Assembly: GCF_030445035.2 (NCBI RefSeq)
Contig: NC_080704.1
Span: 29,626,200-29,690,199 of the forward strand
Source: Dasypus novemcinctus
Lineage: Eukaryota > Chordata > Mammalia > Cingulata > Dasypodidae
DNA: 64,000 nucleotides
Reading direction: 5' to 3'
Notes under the pieces: model-generated
Seen by the model: only the letters and a program-made list of their open reading frames with translations
The model's database searches: none
What the model was told of the DNA's origin: nothing
Position numbers and translations under genes: made by a program
Shown: positions 38,021-48,786 of the stretch, one piece after another
How the letters are laid out: the number at the start of each line of letters is the position of its first letter
How positions within the stretch are numbered: position 1 is the first letter of the stretch

Positions 38021-40196
38021 CTGGAAATTTTTCTTGTGTAGTATCTTAAATATATCAGACCACTGTCTTCTTGCCTCCGCGGTTACTGGTGAGAAATCAG
38101 CACTTAATCTTATTGGATATCCCTTTTATGTTACGCATTGCTTTTCTCTTGCAGCTCTCAGAATTTTCTGTCTTTGGCATTTGACATTCTGATGAGTATG
38201 TGTCTTGGAGTGGGTCTATTTGGACTTTTTCAGATGGGAGTACATTGTGTTTCTTGGACGGGATAGCTATGTCCTTCAATAGGGTTGGGAAATTTCTACC
38301 ATTATTTCTTTAAATATTCCTTCTGCCCCTTTTCCCTTCTCTTCTCCTTCTGAGACACCCATGACACAAATGTTTGCATGCCCTTTGCTGTCATTTAGTT
38401 CCCTGAGACCTTGTTCAATTTTTCCATTCTTTTCTTCATCTGTTCTTTTGTATGTTCGCTTTCAGAGGCCATTTCTTCAAGCTCACCAATCCTTTCTTCT
38501 GCCTCCTCAAATCTGCTATTATATGATTCCAATGTTTTTTAAATTTCATTGATTGCACCTTTCATTCCCATAAGATCTGCTATTTTTCTATGTATGCTTT
38601 CAAATTCTTCTTTGTGCTCATCCAATGTCTTCTTAATATCCTTAATCTCTTTAGCCATCGCATTGAATTTATTAAGATTTATTTGAACATCTATGATTAG
38701 TTGTCTCAACTCCTTTACATCATCTCGAAGCTTCTCTTGTTCCTTTAAGTGGGCCATAGCTTCCTGTTTCTTGGTATGGATTGTAATTTTTTGTTGGTGT
38801 CTTCGCATCTGGCTTACTAGAGTATTTTTTCTGGGTGGAGTTTTTCTCTTTAGTTTAGGGCTTCCTATCTTTCTCCCTTAGTGGCTGCGCAGTAGGAGCC
38901 AAGCATGTAGTTGGTGCTGTAAGCTGTGGAGGCTCAAGCTGCCCTCACTGCGCCAGGGACCAATGAAATTTCTTCCAACTTTCTCCTTTGCCAGGGGTAG
39001 GGACAGAGTCACAGCTATGTGAAATAATCCACATGCAGGCCTAGACTGTAGTTGCCCAGAGAGACTGATGAAGCTTCATATCCCTTTCTCCCCTGCCTGG
39101 GGCAGAGATGGAACTGCAGATGTGGGCAGCAATCTATGCAGTGCAGGTCCAAGATAACTGCAGTTGCCCTGGTAGACTTTTGATTTTCAGTCTACGCCAG
39201 CTAAAGTTCCCTGCAGTTAGCTGTATAGCCTGGTGCAGTGCTCCTCAGCCTCCTCCCCGCCAGAGGCAGGGCTGAAGCCTAGGCTAGGGTTGCAGGATGA
39301 TCCATGTGAAAGAAACTGGTTCCTGCCAACACTGAGAGTTTCAGCCAGCTTTCCCTCAGGTTGGAGGTGGAGTCAGAATGGAGGCTACTGGCCTCTTTCT
39401 GACTTGGGCTGTTTCTCACCCCAGCTGTTCCCAGGGTTATCTCTAGCCAGCCAAGTCTACCAATCAGTAGCCGAAGTTGGCAGCCAACAGTCTCCTCCTC
39501 CCCTGTTTCTAGGAAATGGAGCTTCCAATTCCTGCCACACAATAGCTGCTGGGGCGGCTTGTGCCACCAGAGTAGGATCATCTCAGCAACTTGGCCAGGC
39601 TGGCACAAGTCCCCACAGGTTCCTCCTTGCTGGAGGTGGCACTGGGGCCTAGGCTAGAGCTGCAGTCTGACCTGGATGGAAAGAAGCCAGTCCCCACCAG
39701 AACTGCAATCCTCAGTCTGCTCTGCTTCCCCTCCTCCCAGGCGCAGAGTTAAGATGGCGGCTCCTGGCCTCTTTCTGGCTTCGACAGGCTCAAACTTTAG
39801 CTGTCCTCAGGATTATACTTTAGCCTGCTAAATTTACTCATCATTCGCTGAAGTTGGTGCCCAACTGTCTCTTCCTCCCCCATTTTAGGGAGGTGGAGCT
39901 TTCAATTCCAGCCACGGAACACCTCCCACGGCCGCTTGTGCCTCCAGTGGAGGATGGGCACCGGCCTCCGGGGTGTGGAGCCTCTACTTACGAGTCTTCT
40001 CTGCAGACAGGCAGTCTCCTCCTTCCACTCCTTCAAGGATGTTACAGGATGTTCTTCTGGTCTCCTGGAGCCCCCAAACAGGTGCTTCAGCTAGCTCCGG
40101 AGAGCTCTGGGTGTTTGCTAACTGCCTTGTAGCAGGAGCTGACTCTAGGAGCTCCTTACTCCAACGCCATCTTGCTGGCTCTTTGGTAAGCTATTT

Positions 40197-40560
40197 TTAT
40201 TGGTTATACATTTTGAACCAAACCAGTATCATTATTTCCATGGGCTCATTTTGTTCAGCTTTTGCTGAATGGTGTGTACTGCCACTTTCTGCAATACCCC
40301 TTTTCTTTCAGAAAGCATACAGTAACCAAGTTAGCTGCCTTTTTCCCCAGGGAGCTCCACAGACACTCTATCCAGGATTTGCACAGCAGACCCTTCCTCA
40401 AAGGCTTTGCAGAAGAATCAGAAGAATGTAAGAAAGGACACTCCTTAGTCACAACACCTATCTGTATGTATACTAAGAGTATAATAGAAAGATATATTCA
40501 ACACATAAAGGCTATAGCACTACCTAGGGACTCAAAGGGATATTTGTAGCCTTAAATATA
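40197..40560 (-). repeat. Flank of the LINE insertion, continuing the ERV locus
   Basis: Directly continuous with 35134 once the LINE and one duplication copy are ignored. It carries a 65-codon minus frame (40255-40452) of uncertain ERV affinity. I cannot identify the domain. Confidence 0.35.
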
Positions 40561-40779
40561 TTTATTAGGAGAAAAAAATATCCAAATGATTCCAGAAGTT
40601 AGCAAAAGAATAGCGTATTAAACACAAAAAAAGAGAAGTTAAGAAACAGAGAAGATAAATGCCAAAATGTTGAATTAGAAGACAGTAGATACAACTAATG
40701 AAAACTAGCTCTCTGAAAATAATTAACAATTTTATAAGTATTATTAATTACAAAAAGCAGAAATAAGTGATATTAGGTA

Positions 40780-42460
40780 AATAAAATTGTAAAAGATACA
40801 GGTGCAGAAGAGATTTAAAGATTAAAGACAGTAATATAAATAAGTGGTACTATTACCTCAGGATAATAAATGGTGGACAAGAAATAGAGGTATTTTAGCT
40901 AATAATCCCAGTAAGTAATAAAATTAGAGAATTATCATTCTGCAGCATCTAGTGAATGGATAATGGCAATGATCCTCAATGACTGCCAATATCACCAGAA
41001 ATGGAGAAAACATATTACATATATCCTAAATGAAGAGTACAGTATCACCTCTGGAGTGCTCTTACCAACAAACAAATAAATAAACATTAAGTTGATCAAG
41101 CCACAATCTTTAACTATTGGTTATTGTTGATGCTGAGTGTCAGGTATATTGGGTTCATTATTCTATTCTCCATACTACTGCCCAAAAATGTTTATGCTAC
41201 AAAGCTTTTTATTACAAATATCATGCCTTTGAATTTTGGGAACCCAAGTGAAATGGAAAAAAAATTAGCAAAATATAAGTGACTAAATAGGCCTATAAAG
41301 AAAAAAAAAACATAAGTCAAATAACATGAACTAAAACTGTAGTCCAAAACCCAAGAGTCCTCAAAATGTTCCAGGACCAGCCAAGTTTGGAGGGCTGTTA
41401 CATTCAATGGTTAGGGAAAACCTAATCACCATCTCATGTAAACTCTTCCAAACCATACAAAAAGATGGAAGATGACTCAAAGTACTTAGTTACTTACATA
41501 GTTTAACAAGTTAGCTCTCCTTGATCAGATGTGGTTGCCCCAAGAAAAGACACTTGAGCCAAGCTAACTCACACAGAGACAAATATTCTAAATAAACCCA
41601 GAGCATCTCCAATACAGCAATGATTTAAATGAAATAAATAAATCTTTAAAAAAAAAAAAAGCATTCCCAATAAAGCCTGAAACATGAAACAGATATATGG
41701 TACCATTCACTCTACTGTTCCTGTTTTGTTGTTGTTATTGTTTGCCTTTTGTTTTTTTAAGGTGGAGGTTTTCTTTTCATACACACAAGACATATTAATT
41801 CATTAAATTTGAGCACACAGTACCAAAAAAACCCACTCCAACTACACTCGACAATGTAAGAGCAGGGCCCACAGCAAAGTTTCATAATCTTGACTGCAAG
41901 GAGTAGAGGGGAGGAGGAGGAAGAGGAAAAGAAGAGAAAAAAGGGAAAAAATTCAAATCTTATAATACATATAATACATACAACAGGGTGGTGATGGCAT
42001 GGGAGGGGACACCTCTCCTGGAATGCATAGCCAGTATACAGCTATACAGAAGAATACCAAAATAAGGCATGAGTAATGAGAAAATGATAATCCTCTAAGA
42101 AATCCACAGGAATTGGTGCATAAAGTATTCAAATGTATAAGAAACATCAAAAAGTTGGTGTGTAAAAGATCACTGTAGCAAAATCATGAGTCTGGCCACA
42201 CAAAATCAATAACTAATTAGAATAGGCAATAGAAAATATACCATTCAAAACAGCAACAATATCCAAAACACAACTGAAAAGAAACATAAATTTACAAGGT
42301 ACTTATGGAAGCAGGAAATTCAAAGAATTTTACTGATAGACTTAGTTAAAACAAGTCTCAAAGAAAGCAGTATTTTGTGTTTATTCACAGGACACGCACA
42401 AAATTGTAAAGATGTCAGTTCTCCTTAAACTATTTATAGATTTAGTTTGTTACCTGAGGC
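40780..42460 (+). repeat. Segmental duplication, 5' flank of MAGE-B copy B
   Basis: Paralogous to 20450-22870 (see copy A flank). Copy B lacks the LTR present in copy A at 21079 and has a different insertion content around 41640-41960, including an A-run at 41648 and a purine-rich stretch at 41900-41955. Confidence 0.7.
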
Positions 42461-45000
42461 TGCCAGGACGTCCAAAGCTGGGCTGCTGTTTCTGGTGCCC
42501 AGCTCAACCCTGGAGATATTAAAGACGGGATAAGAAAGAACAGGAGCAACAGCAAAATAACAAAAATGAGAAGCCCCTGAGGGACATTAAGTCAGTGTTG
42601 GACTAACACCTGTGTAGGGGCAGGTGGGGAAAGGCCTTGGCTTGAAACAGGTCTGTGGCCAGCAGCAGAAGGGGATATAACAGGATCCCTTGGAGGAAAG
42701 CTTTTCAAGTTCTGTCCTTGAGTCTTCCCAGTGTGCTTCGGGATAATGAATTTTGACTCCTTCACTGCAGGAAACTGAGGCAGCATCTCAGACTGGGCAC
42801 CAGTGCCAGGGGGCAATATCAGGACAGCACAAAAGTCGGGGTTGGTTGAGGCAGTAGGACCACAGAGGCTGGGCTAATAACCACCTGAAGCCTCTTTAGT
42901 GGGTAAAAACTGGCCTTTTAAATGCTGCTTTTAATAGCATATAAGGGAAGGACTAAAATGGAATAGCGAGTATCACGTTGAATCCCGCATAATGAGGGAG
43001 GAATTCTTTCCTGAAACCTTCAAGCACTGCCCCCAGTGTCAGTCTAGAGAGGTCCCGGACAGAGCTGTCAGGCTAAGGAGCCCATTCACTCTCTCCTGTG
43101 GGGTCTTAAGGGGCTTGATGGGTGGAGGGTGTACCTGAGGTCAGAAAAGCAAGGAATCGCAGACCCTGGCAGAAGTCAGTGTGCAGTTCTTCTTAAGTGA
43201 AAACTGAGGGGCTCTGGGCCCCAGAAGAGAGCGGACCCGGCAGAGTGTGCTCCTCCACCCCCAACACCTACCCAGGAGTCAACCTTGCCAGGCCAGGCAG
43301 AAGCAGCCACGAGGTGTACCTCAGGGGTCTCAAGGACTCCAGGCCTTGGGCCTGAGGGCGTGGCCTCAGCTCAGCAGAGGGCAAGTGGCCCAGCCTGTAG
43401 GAGCCCGGATAAGACACTGAGTGAGGAACCGAGAGTAACACTAACCCTAGGACAGAAGAGTCCCAAGGAGTCCTGCCTGTACGATCACTGTCCAGAAGCC
43501 CCAGGAGAGGCTGTTATGCTCAGGCTCACCCTTCCATCCTCCTCGGGGGTCTCAGGGAAATAAGGGCATGGATTTAATTGTGGCTGAAGTACTTCAGCAG
43601 CTGGAGAAGTGCAAGGTTCAGCCAGGAGTCTCTGAAAGGGCTGGGCGTTGTGCGAGCAGCCCCGCCCGCACCACCTCAGGGCTGGGCGTTGTGCGAGCAG
43701 CCCCGCCCGCACCACCTCAGGGCTGGGCGTTGTGCGAGCAGCCCCGCCCGCACCACCTCAGGGGGCTGCAGGGCGCCTGGCCCCTGCCCGCAGCCCCGGG
43801 AGCCCCCCAGGCGGGGGCCGGAAGCGGCTCAGCAGGACTTCCGCCGGGCGGCTGTGGGCGACGACGCCTGCTGAGGGGTGCGGCCTTCGCTCCACAGAGG
43901 GAGGAGTCCCAGCACAGGGCAGGTGCGGGGGACCAGCCTGAGGGAGAGGCGACGAGGTAGGCCTGGCCCAAGACCCGAGGCCCCGGAGGCCCCGCAGGCC
44001 CCGCGCCGAGGCCCTCTGCTGCCGCCCGCTCAGGCCTGGCCCTTGGGCCAAAGACCGTCGGTTCTTCCTCGGGGTCTCAGGGAATAAAGTTCTGGCTCTC
44101 AAAGTACTGCACTCGGGTCGGGAGGGCAGCTCCCCCGACGGAGGGCCCCGGGAGAGGGCAGGGGCCGAGGGGACTCTCCTGAGCTACAGCCGCCGAGGTG
44201 GGGCCCACTCAAGACCTGAGGCCCGCAGCCCCGCGCGCCCCTCTCTGCCGTGTCCCCACTCCCCCGCAGGGAGGGCTGTTCTGCCCCATGGCCCCTCACA
44301 TCCGCCCCTGGGTCTCGGGAATAAAGGTTTCTGTCCGAGGTAGTAGACTCCGGTCCTCAGAAGACATCCCAGATGGAGCCGAGGAGGGGACCCCGAGTGA
44401 AGGGGGGGGGCGCCAAGCCCCGCCGCAGGGCTGGGGCGGCCCTGGGAGGCCCAGGCAGGCTGAGCTGGGCCCGCTGCTGCACCCAGAGATCCAGGGAGGT
44501 GGGGCCCTCCGTCTAAGGGTGCCCCTGCCGCGGTGTGGGCTGAGCTGCCTCTTGGCTTCCGCCTGGCGTGCTCCAAGGAGACGTGGAGATGTCAGCATCC
44601 GAGCAGCAGAGGGGAAGGGTCCCCGATCCCGCCGACACTCGAGAGGATGGGCCTGTCCGGGGCACCAGAGGACCTCCGCACACGCGCACGCACACGCACC
44701 CTGCAGCTCAGCAGAGAGGGCCTGGCCAGACCCTTGCTGTCACCTGCTGGCAGGCTGCAGCCTGAGACAGACTCCAGTTCCTTCCACAGGGTCCTCAGGG
44801 GACAGGCGGATCAGCACAGGAGCCTCGTGCGTTCCTAGAGCCGTGACCTCAAGGAACCTCGAGGTTCGTTTCCATACAGGCCAGGAGCTTATCTTCCTCC
44901 CGACCGTGAGCACGTGCCTCACCCGCCCTGGCACAGTGGGCGCACAGCCCCTGCCCTACCCTCCAGCCCACATTCCTGCCTCTTCTCCCCAGCAGGTCCA
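42461..45000 (+). promoter_or_regulatory. GC/CpG-rich 5' noncoding region of MAGE-B copy B
   Basis: GC content climbs from about 42460 and is extreme at 43640-44700, with dense CpG, unlike copy A's leader. Exon-like segments with donors resembling those of copy A appear around 43130-43420 and 43930-43960. A pyrimidine tract and CAG acceptor lie just before 44995, 8-10 bp from the start codon. The long plus frame 44198-45025 (275 codons) and several minus frames are products of GC-rich composition and lack family similarity. I infer a CpG-island-type promoter. The transcription start is not visible. Confidence 0.55.
43638..43760 (+). repeat. Perfect 3 x 41 bp tandem repeat
   Basis: Three identical copies start at 43638, 43679 and 43720. 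Each opens GGGCTGGGCGTTGTGCGAGC and contains CCCCGCCC (Sp1/GC-box-like) and two to three CpGs. No mutation separates the copies, so the expansion is recent or homogenised. Confidence 0.95.
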
Positions 45001-45002
45001 CC

Positions 45003-46112
45003 ATGCCTCGCGGCCAGAAGAGTAAGCTCCGTGCCCGTGAGAAACGCCGCCAGGCCCACGGTGAGACCCCGGGTCTCCAGGCCGCTCAGGCCCCTGCAGC
45101 CGAGGAGGAGGCATCCACTCCCCCCTCCTCTCCTCCTTCTGGGGGTACTCCCCAGAGCTCCCCTGTTGCTGGCAGGCCCCCATCTCCTACCACTCCCCCC
45201 TCCTCTCCTCCTTCTGGGGGTACTCCCCAGAGCTCCCCTGCTGCTGGCAGGCCCCAGGGGCCTCGCAGGTCCCCATCTCCCACCACTCCCACTAAAGCTT
45301 TTGCTAGCCTAAGAGTCGATGATGGTGCCAGGTGCCCTGAGGAGACACACCCAGGTCCCTCTCAGGCCGCGGGCCCCATGGAGAGCTACCGCAGAGATCC
45401 TCTGACCAGGAAGGCGAGTATGTTGGTGGCGTTCCTGATCGAGAGGTTTAAGAGCAAAGAGCCCATCAGCAAGGCAGCCATGCTGAAGATCGTCAACAGG
45501 AAGTACAGGGATCAGTTCCCTGAGATCCTCCGAAGAGCGACTTTGCGCCTGGAGCTGGTGTTTGGCCTTGAACTGAAGGAAGTGGACCCCAGTGGTCAGT
45601 CCTATTTGCTCAACAGCAAATTGGACCTCACCACTGAGGGCAGTCTGGGTGGTGGGGGGGACTTGCCCAAGACGGGTCTCCTGATGACTCTCCTGGCCGT
45701 GATCTTCATGAAGGGGAACCGTGCCACTGAGGAGGAGGTCTGGGAGTTCCTCAATGCCTTGGGGGTATTTGCTGGGAGGAAGCACTTAATCTTTGGGGAG
45801 CCCCATCAGCTCCTCACCGAAGATTTGGTGCAGGAAAAGTACCTGGAGTACCGGCAGGTGCCCCGCAGCGATCCTCCATGCTATGAATTCCTGTGGGGTT
45901 CCAGGGCCCATGCCGAAACCACCAAGATGAAAGTCCTGGAGGTTTTGGCCAAGATCAATGATACGGTCCCCAGTTCCTTCCCTGTCCTGTATGAAGAGGC
46001 TTTGAGGGATGAGCAGGAGAGGGCTGCAGCCGGAATTCCAGGCAGGGCTAGCGTGACCACCCTGGTCAGGCGTCGGGCCCGGGCCTTGGCCAGCAGACAC
46101 TCCCACAAGTGA
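45003..46112 (+). CDS. MAGEB: MAGE-B family protein, copy B (intact, 369 aa)
   Basis: Second intact single-exon MAGE-B gene, expected to act as a RING E3 ubiquitin ligase partner. It has the same N-terminal signature ([15 protein letters not shown]) as copy A. An expanded Pro/Ser/Gly linker holds two tandem 25-residue units (residues 39-63 and 64-88, SGGTPQSSP core), then PSPTTPTK. The MAGE homology domain is about residues 131-338: [84 protein letters not shown]. The C-terminus is Arg/Ala-rich (340-369). It is slightly long for MAGE-B owing to the repeat. The start has a strong context (CCACCATG). It is GC-richer than copy A throughout. The closest human MAGEB cannot be fixed by eye. Confidence 0.93.
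   Translation: MPRGQKSKLRAREKRRQAHGETPGLQAAQAPAAEEEASTPPSSPPSGGTPQSSPVAGRPPSPTTPPSSPPSGGTPQSSPAAGRPQGPRRSPSPTTPTKAFASLRVDDGARCPEETHPGPSQAAGPMESYRRDPLTRKASMLVAFLIERFKSKEPISKAAMLKIVNRKYRDQFPEILRRATLRLELVFGLELKEVDPSGQSYLLNSKLDLTTEGSLGGGGDLPKTGLLMTLLAVIFMKGNRATEEEVWEFLNALGVFAGRKHLIFGEPHQLLTEDLVQEKYLEYRQVPRSDPPCYEFLWGSRAHAETTKMKVLEVLAKINDTVPSSFPVLYEEALRDEQERAAAGIPGRASVTTLVRRRARALASRHSHK
45115..45264 (+). repeat. In-frame 75-bp tandem repeat in copy B
   Basis: Two 75-bp units start at 45115 and 45190 and encode the 25-residue linker repeat. The first about 62 bp are nearly identical (a GTT/GCT difference changes Val to Ala). The length is a multiple of three, so the frame is kept. Confidence 0.9.
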
Positions 46113-46197
46113 AGTGGAGGTGGATTTCATTGTGGGGTTGAAGAGAGCAGTCACCCTGCTAAGTAGTGCAGGGCTGATGTGGGGCTGGAGGGAACAA

Positions 46198-46203
46198 AAT
46201 AAA
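46198..46203 (+). terminator. Poly-A signal for copy B
   Basis: AATAAA 86 bp after the stop codon, followed by T/GT-rich sequence at 46205-46260. Confidence 0.6.
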
Positions 46204-46281
46204 GATCTTCATTTTCTTGTTCTACATGAATACTTATAGTTGTGTATGTAGGTACTTATTTGCTTTTGAATGTAAATTTAT

Positions 46282-46367
46282 GAAAAACATGGTTCATAGG
46301 TTTATTGCTGTTTTTTAGGTTTAAGAAAAATATGGTTCATAGGTTTATTGCTGTTTTTTAAGTTTAG
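46282..46367 (+). repeat. 2 x 43 bp tandem duplication
   Basis: Units start at 46282 and 46325 (GAAAAACATGGTTCATAGG and GAAAAATATGGTTCATAGG) and are nearly identical. They lie in the 3' flank of copy B and are absent from copy A's flank as far as I can see. Confidence 0.85.
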
Positions 46368-46762
46368 GTATTTTCAAAATTTCTGACCCTGAACAAAAAA
46401 ACAAGGCATTGGTATAAAGGTTTTTGTGGAAATGTGAAAGAAACAGACAGTAAAATATTTGGGATCACAAAATAGAGGTGGAATGATAATACATAGTCAT
46501 TTCTTAGTTTTGCATTATTATTTCTCTCCTTATACAATTAAATGTTATATACATGATAAATCTTTTTAAAAAGTTATATACATGTATTTGTTTAGCTTAT
46601 TCAAGGATGTATGAGAAATTAAATCATAATAAATTATAAACTCTTGCTGCCTTTTTCCTCCCCCCCACCAACATTTGATTGAACATGTGTTCCTTAGATG
46701 ACTCCCTGATAATACTGAGGTTTGCAAAATAAAAAAGACCGAGCCACTGCCCATAGAATTTT

Positions 46763-47129
46763 TTTTATCCCCCCTTCCCCTTGCAGCTTTTTTGATTGCT
46801 GTCTGCTGTTTGTGTACATTTGCTGTGCGTTCTTCTATGTCTGTATTTATTTTTTATTTATTCCCTCCCCCTTGCAGCTTGCTTGTTGTCTACTTTCCAT
46901 GTCCATTTGCTGCGTGCTGTTCTGTGTTTTTTTGCTTGTCTCCCTTTTTGTTCCATCACCTTGCTGAGTCACCTCTCCGCGGCGGCCGGCAGCACTCTGT
47001 GGCACCTGGGCCATCGGCTCTCCGCTGCGTGTGGGGGAGCCTGCCTTCACAAGGAGGCCCCGGCACTCGAACCCAGGGCCTCCCATATGGTAGACAGGAG
47101 CCCAACCAAGTGAGCCGCAGCCGCTTCCC
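46763..47129 (-). mobile_element. Das-SINE-like element with a duplicated tail/body segment
   Basis: Reverse-strand copy with identical 17-bp flanks ACTGCCCATAGAATTTT at 46746-46762 and 47130-47146. Two tail-plus-body starts are visible (46768-46845 and 46846-46935), so the source was a dimer-like or internally duplicated form. Frames 46722-47253 on both strands are SINE-derived. Confidence 0.85.
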
Positions 47130-47924
47130 ACTGCCCATAGAATTTTATAGTAGAAGAAGTAGTCCTCTAAGTAAGACTTTGAGATACTCTCTAGAACCTA
47201 AGAGACTATTTAAAAGGAGTGGAGGAGTTCCAGGTGAGGACACTCAAGTGTAGATGCCCTGAGTCAAGGCAGTTTGGGGTTTGGGGAAACCAAAACTTTC
47301 CTCAGAGGGAAGTAATTTTACATTTGGCTGGTCGGTGGGTTGGAATCCTGAGCAGGGCCAGACACTCAGATGGTGAGTCTCAAGTTGAGAGACTAAGCCT
47401 GAAACAGAAAACCGCTCATAGCAGTTACTTTGGTATTATGATAAGATCAGAGCGAAATCTCCAAGTGGGCAAGAGTCAAGGTGTCCTGTCTCATTGTAGT
47501 TGAAAAAAGTACTCAAAGTAGTTGTTTTATTCACAAAGCATCAAGACTTTCTGAGAAATTTTTGTGATCCTCCCTTGAGGTGGGAAACTCAGAAGCTGCT
47601 GGGCTGGCACTCTTCCCGTAGGCTAGGAGGATCAGAGCCCACTTTATTAAAAGTGCATTTTAGTTTGGTTGACTTTAGTGTAATTTGGCAAACTCTAAGC
47701 TAAAGCTAGCTTTTCAGCAGTGGAGAAATGAATGAAAATAGGGGTGACTTAGAGGGAAAAGCAGCTGGGAGGCAGGAAAGTTGTTGGTCCTTGACACTAA
47801 TTCTAGAACCTCTGTGTTTCACCCAGCTGCAGGGGGGCGGGGGACTCCCCATACCCAAACTAAATAACATATCCTCAAATGGGAGAAATTTTATTTAGTT
47901 TTACTTGCTAAGAAGATTTTCTAA

Positions 47925-48233
47925 AAAAGATTATTTCTCCACACCCCCTCATTGTTTGCACTTGCTGTGTCTGTTCAGCTTCCTTGTTTCTTTAGCAGAC
48001 ATCGGGAACCAAACCCAGAACCTCTGATATGGGAGGCAGGCATCTAATCGCTTAAGCCAACTCCATTACCTGCTTTGTTGTGCCTCTCATTGTTTTTCTT
48101 CTTGTGTTTCTTGCATCATCTTGCTGCACCTGCCCATAGCACCAGCTCACTATCCTCTTTAGGAGGCACCAGGAACTGAATCAAGGACCTCCCATGTGGT
48201 AGGTGGTAGCCCAATTCCTTGAGCCACATCACG
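47925..48233 (-). repeat. Two old Das-SINE-like copies in tandem
   Basis: Reverse-strand tRNA-head-like ends occur near 48000-48071 ('ggaggcaggcatctaatcgc' block) and near 48165-48233 ('cctcccatgtggtagg' block). Both are diverged, without clear target duplications. Confidence 0.55.
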
Positions 48234-48394
48234 TCCAACTAAGCAGCATTTAGCTAGGTTTTTTCCCAAAAGAATTATATATTCTCTGATGGCTGATGTA
48301 TTAAAAACAAGCAAACAAACAAAACCCAAAAACCTACAATGGGAGGATGGTATCATCATCTAGGGTCTAAATAACCACATGCTAACTGCCAATC

Positions 48395-48578
48395 ATTATA
48401 GAGCCAATATTTGCCAATCACTGTACCGAGTGTTTAGATGCATTACATATATTGTAACAGTCCTACAAGATAGGGCTTATCAGACACACTTCACAAATGA
48501 AGAACTTGTCATTAAATTATCTCAAGTTCACATGGCTGGTAAGTGACAGGGCTGGGACTGGACCCTTAGTCTGAATTC
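48395..48578 (+). repeat. MIR SINE, paralogous to 26640-26800
   Basis: The same MIR words as in copy A's flank ('cttcacaaatgaagaactt', 'ctcaagttcacatggctggtaagt'). Confidence 0.65.
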
Positions 48579-48586
48579 CCCTAGAG

Positions 48587-48786
48587 CAGGAGTTCTTAAC
48601 CTCTTTTGTTACACAGACCCCATTGCCAGTCAGGAGAAAACCACAGACCCCTTACTAAGTCCACACTATACTATGTACTATTTAATAAATAGATCACACC
48701 CTCACCAACACATCCCCACAAGAATAATGGTTTTTTTTTTTTTGAATTTCATTTCAAGCTCACAGACTCCTGGTTAAGAAGCCCTG
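48587..48786. mobile_element. hAT-type nonautonomous DNA transposon
   Basis: The 200-bp element has imperfect inverted ends CAGGAGTTCTTAACC and GGTTAAGAAGCCCTG and 8-bp flanks CCCTAGAG / CTCTAGAG with one difference. The internal text matches the copy at 54959. It is present in copy B's flank and absent from the matching position in copy A, so it inserted after, or was lost since, the duplication. Confidence 0.8.

Larger units (their letters stand above)
35151..40181 (-). mobile_element. HAL1-like LINE (ORF1 plus ORF2 tail) inserted in ERV pol
   Basis: A roughly 5 kb reverse-strand LINE is bounded by identical 15-bp flanks TTTGGTAAGCTATTT at 35136-35150 and 40182-40196. Right to left, it begins with an AGATGGCG-type 5' end near 40170 and a GC-rich 5' region (about 38880-40180). 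An ORF1-like coiled-coil frame follows (38539-38808, 89 codons, LKEQEKLRDDVKELRQL-type). Then come further ORF1-like sequence, only the ORF2 C-terminal tail (37152-37334, [18 protein letters not shown] block), and an L1-type 3' UTR (35151-36740). About 3 kb of ORF2, including the RT core, is absent. Two Das-SINEs lie inside. ORF1 contains stops, so it is not active now. This is close to HAL1 organisation (ORF1-bearing, ORF2-poor, moved in trans). Confidence 0.7.

Noticed and set aside
43568-44102. Several overlapping GC-rich frames on both strands around the 41-bp repeat
   Set aside because: The repeat unit (41 bp) is not a multiple of three and reads through in all frames. The composition explains the openness.
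44198-45025. 275-codon plus frame ahead of MAGE-B copy B
   Set aside because: It sits in extremely GC-rich DNA where stops are rare, overlaps the splice acceptor and start of copy B in another frame, and shows no family motif.
45309-46154. Minus-strand frames of 122-158 codons antisense to copy B
   Set aside because: These are shadows of a conserved coding exon. The equivalent antisense frames in copy A differ in boundaries.
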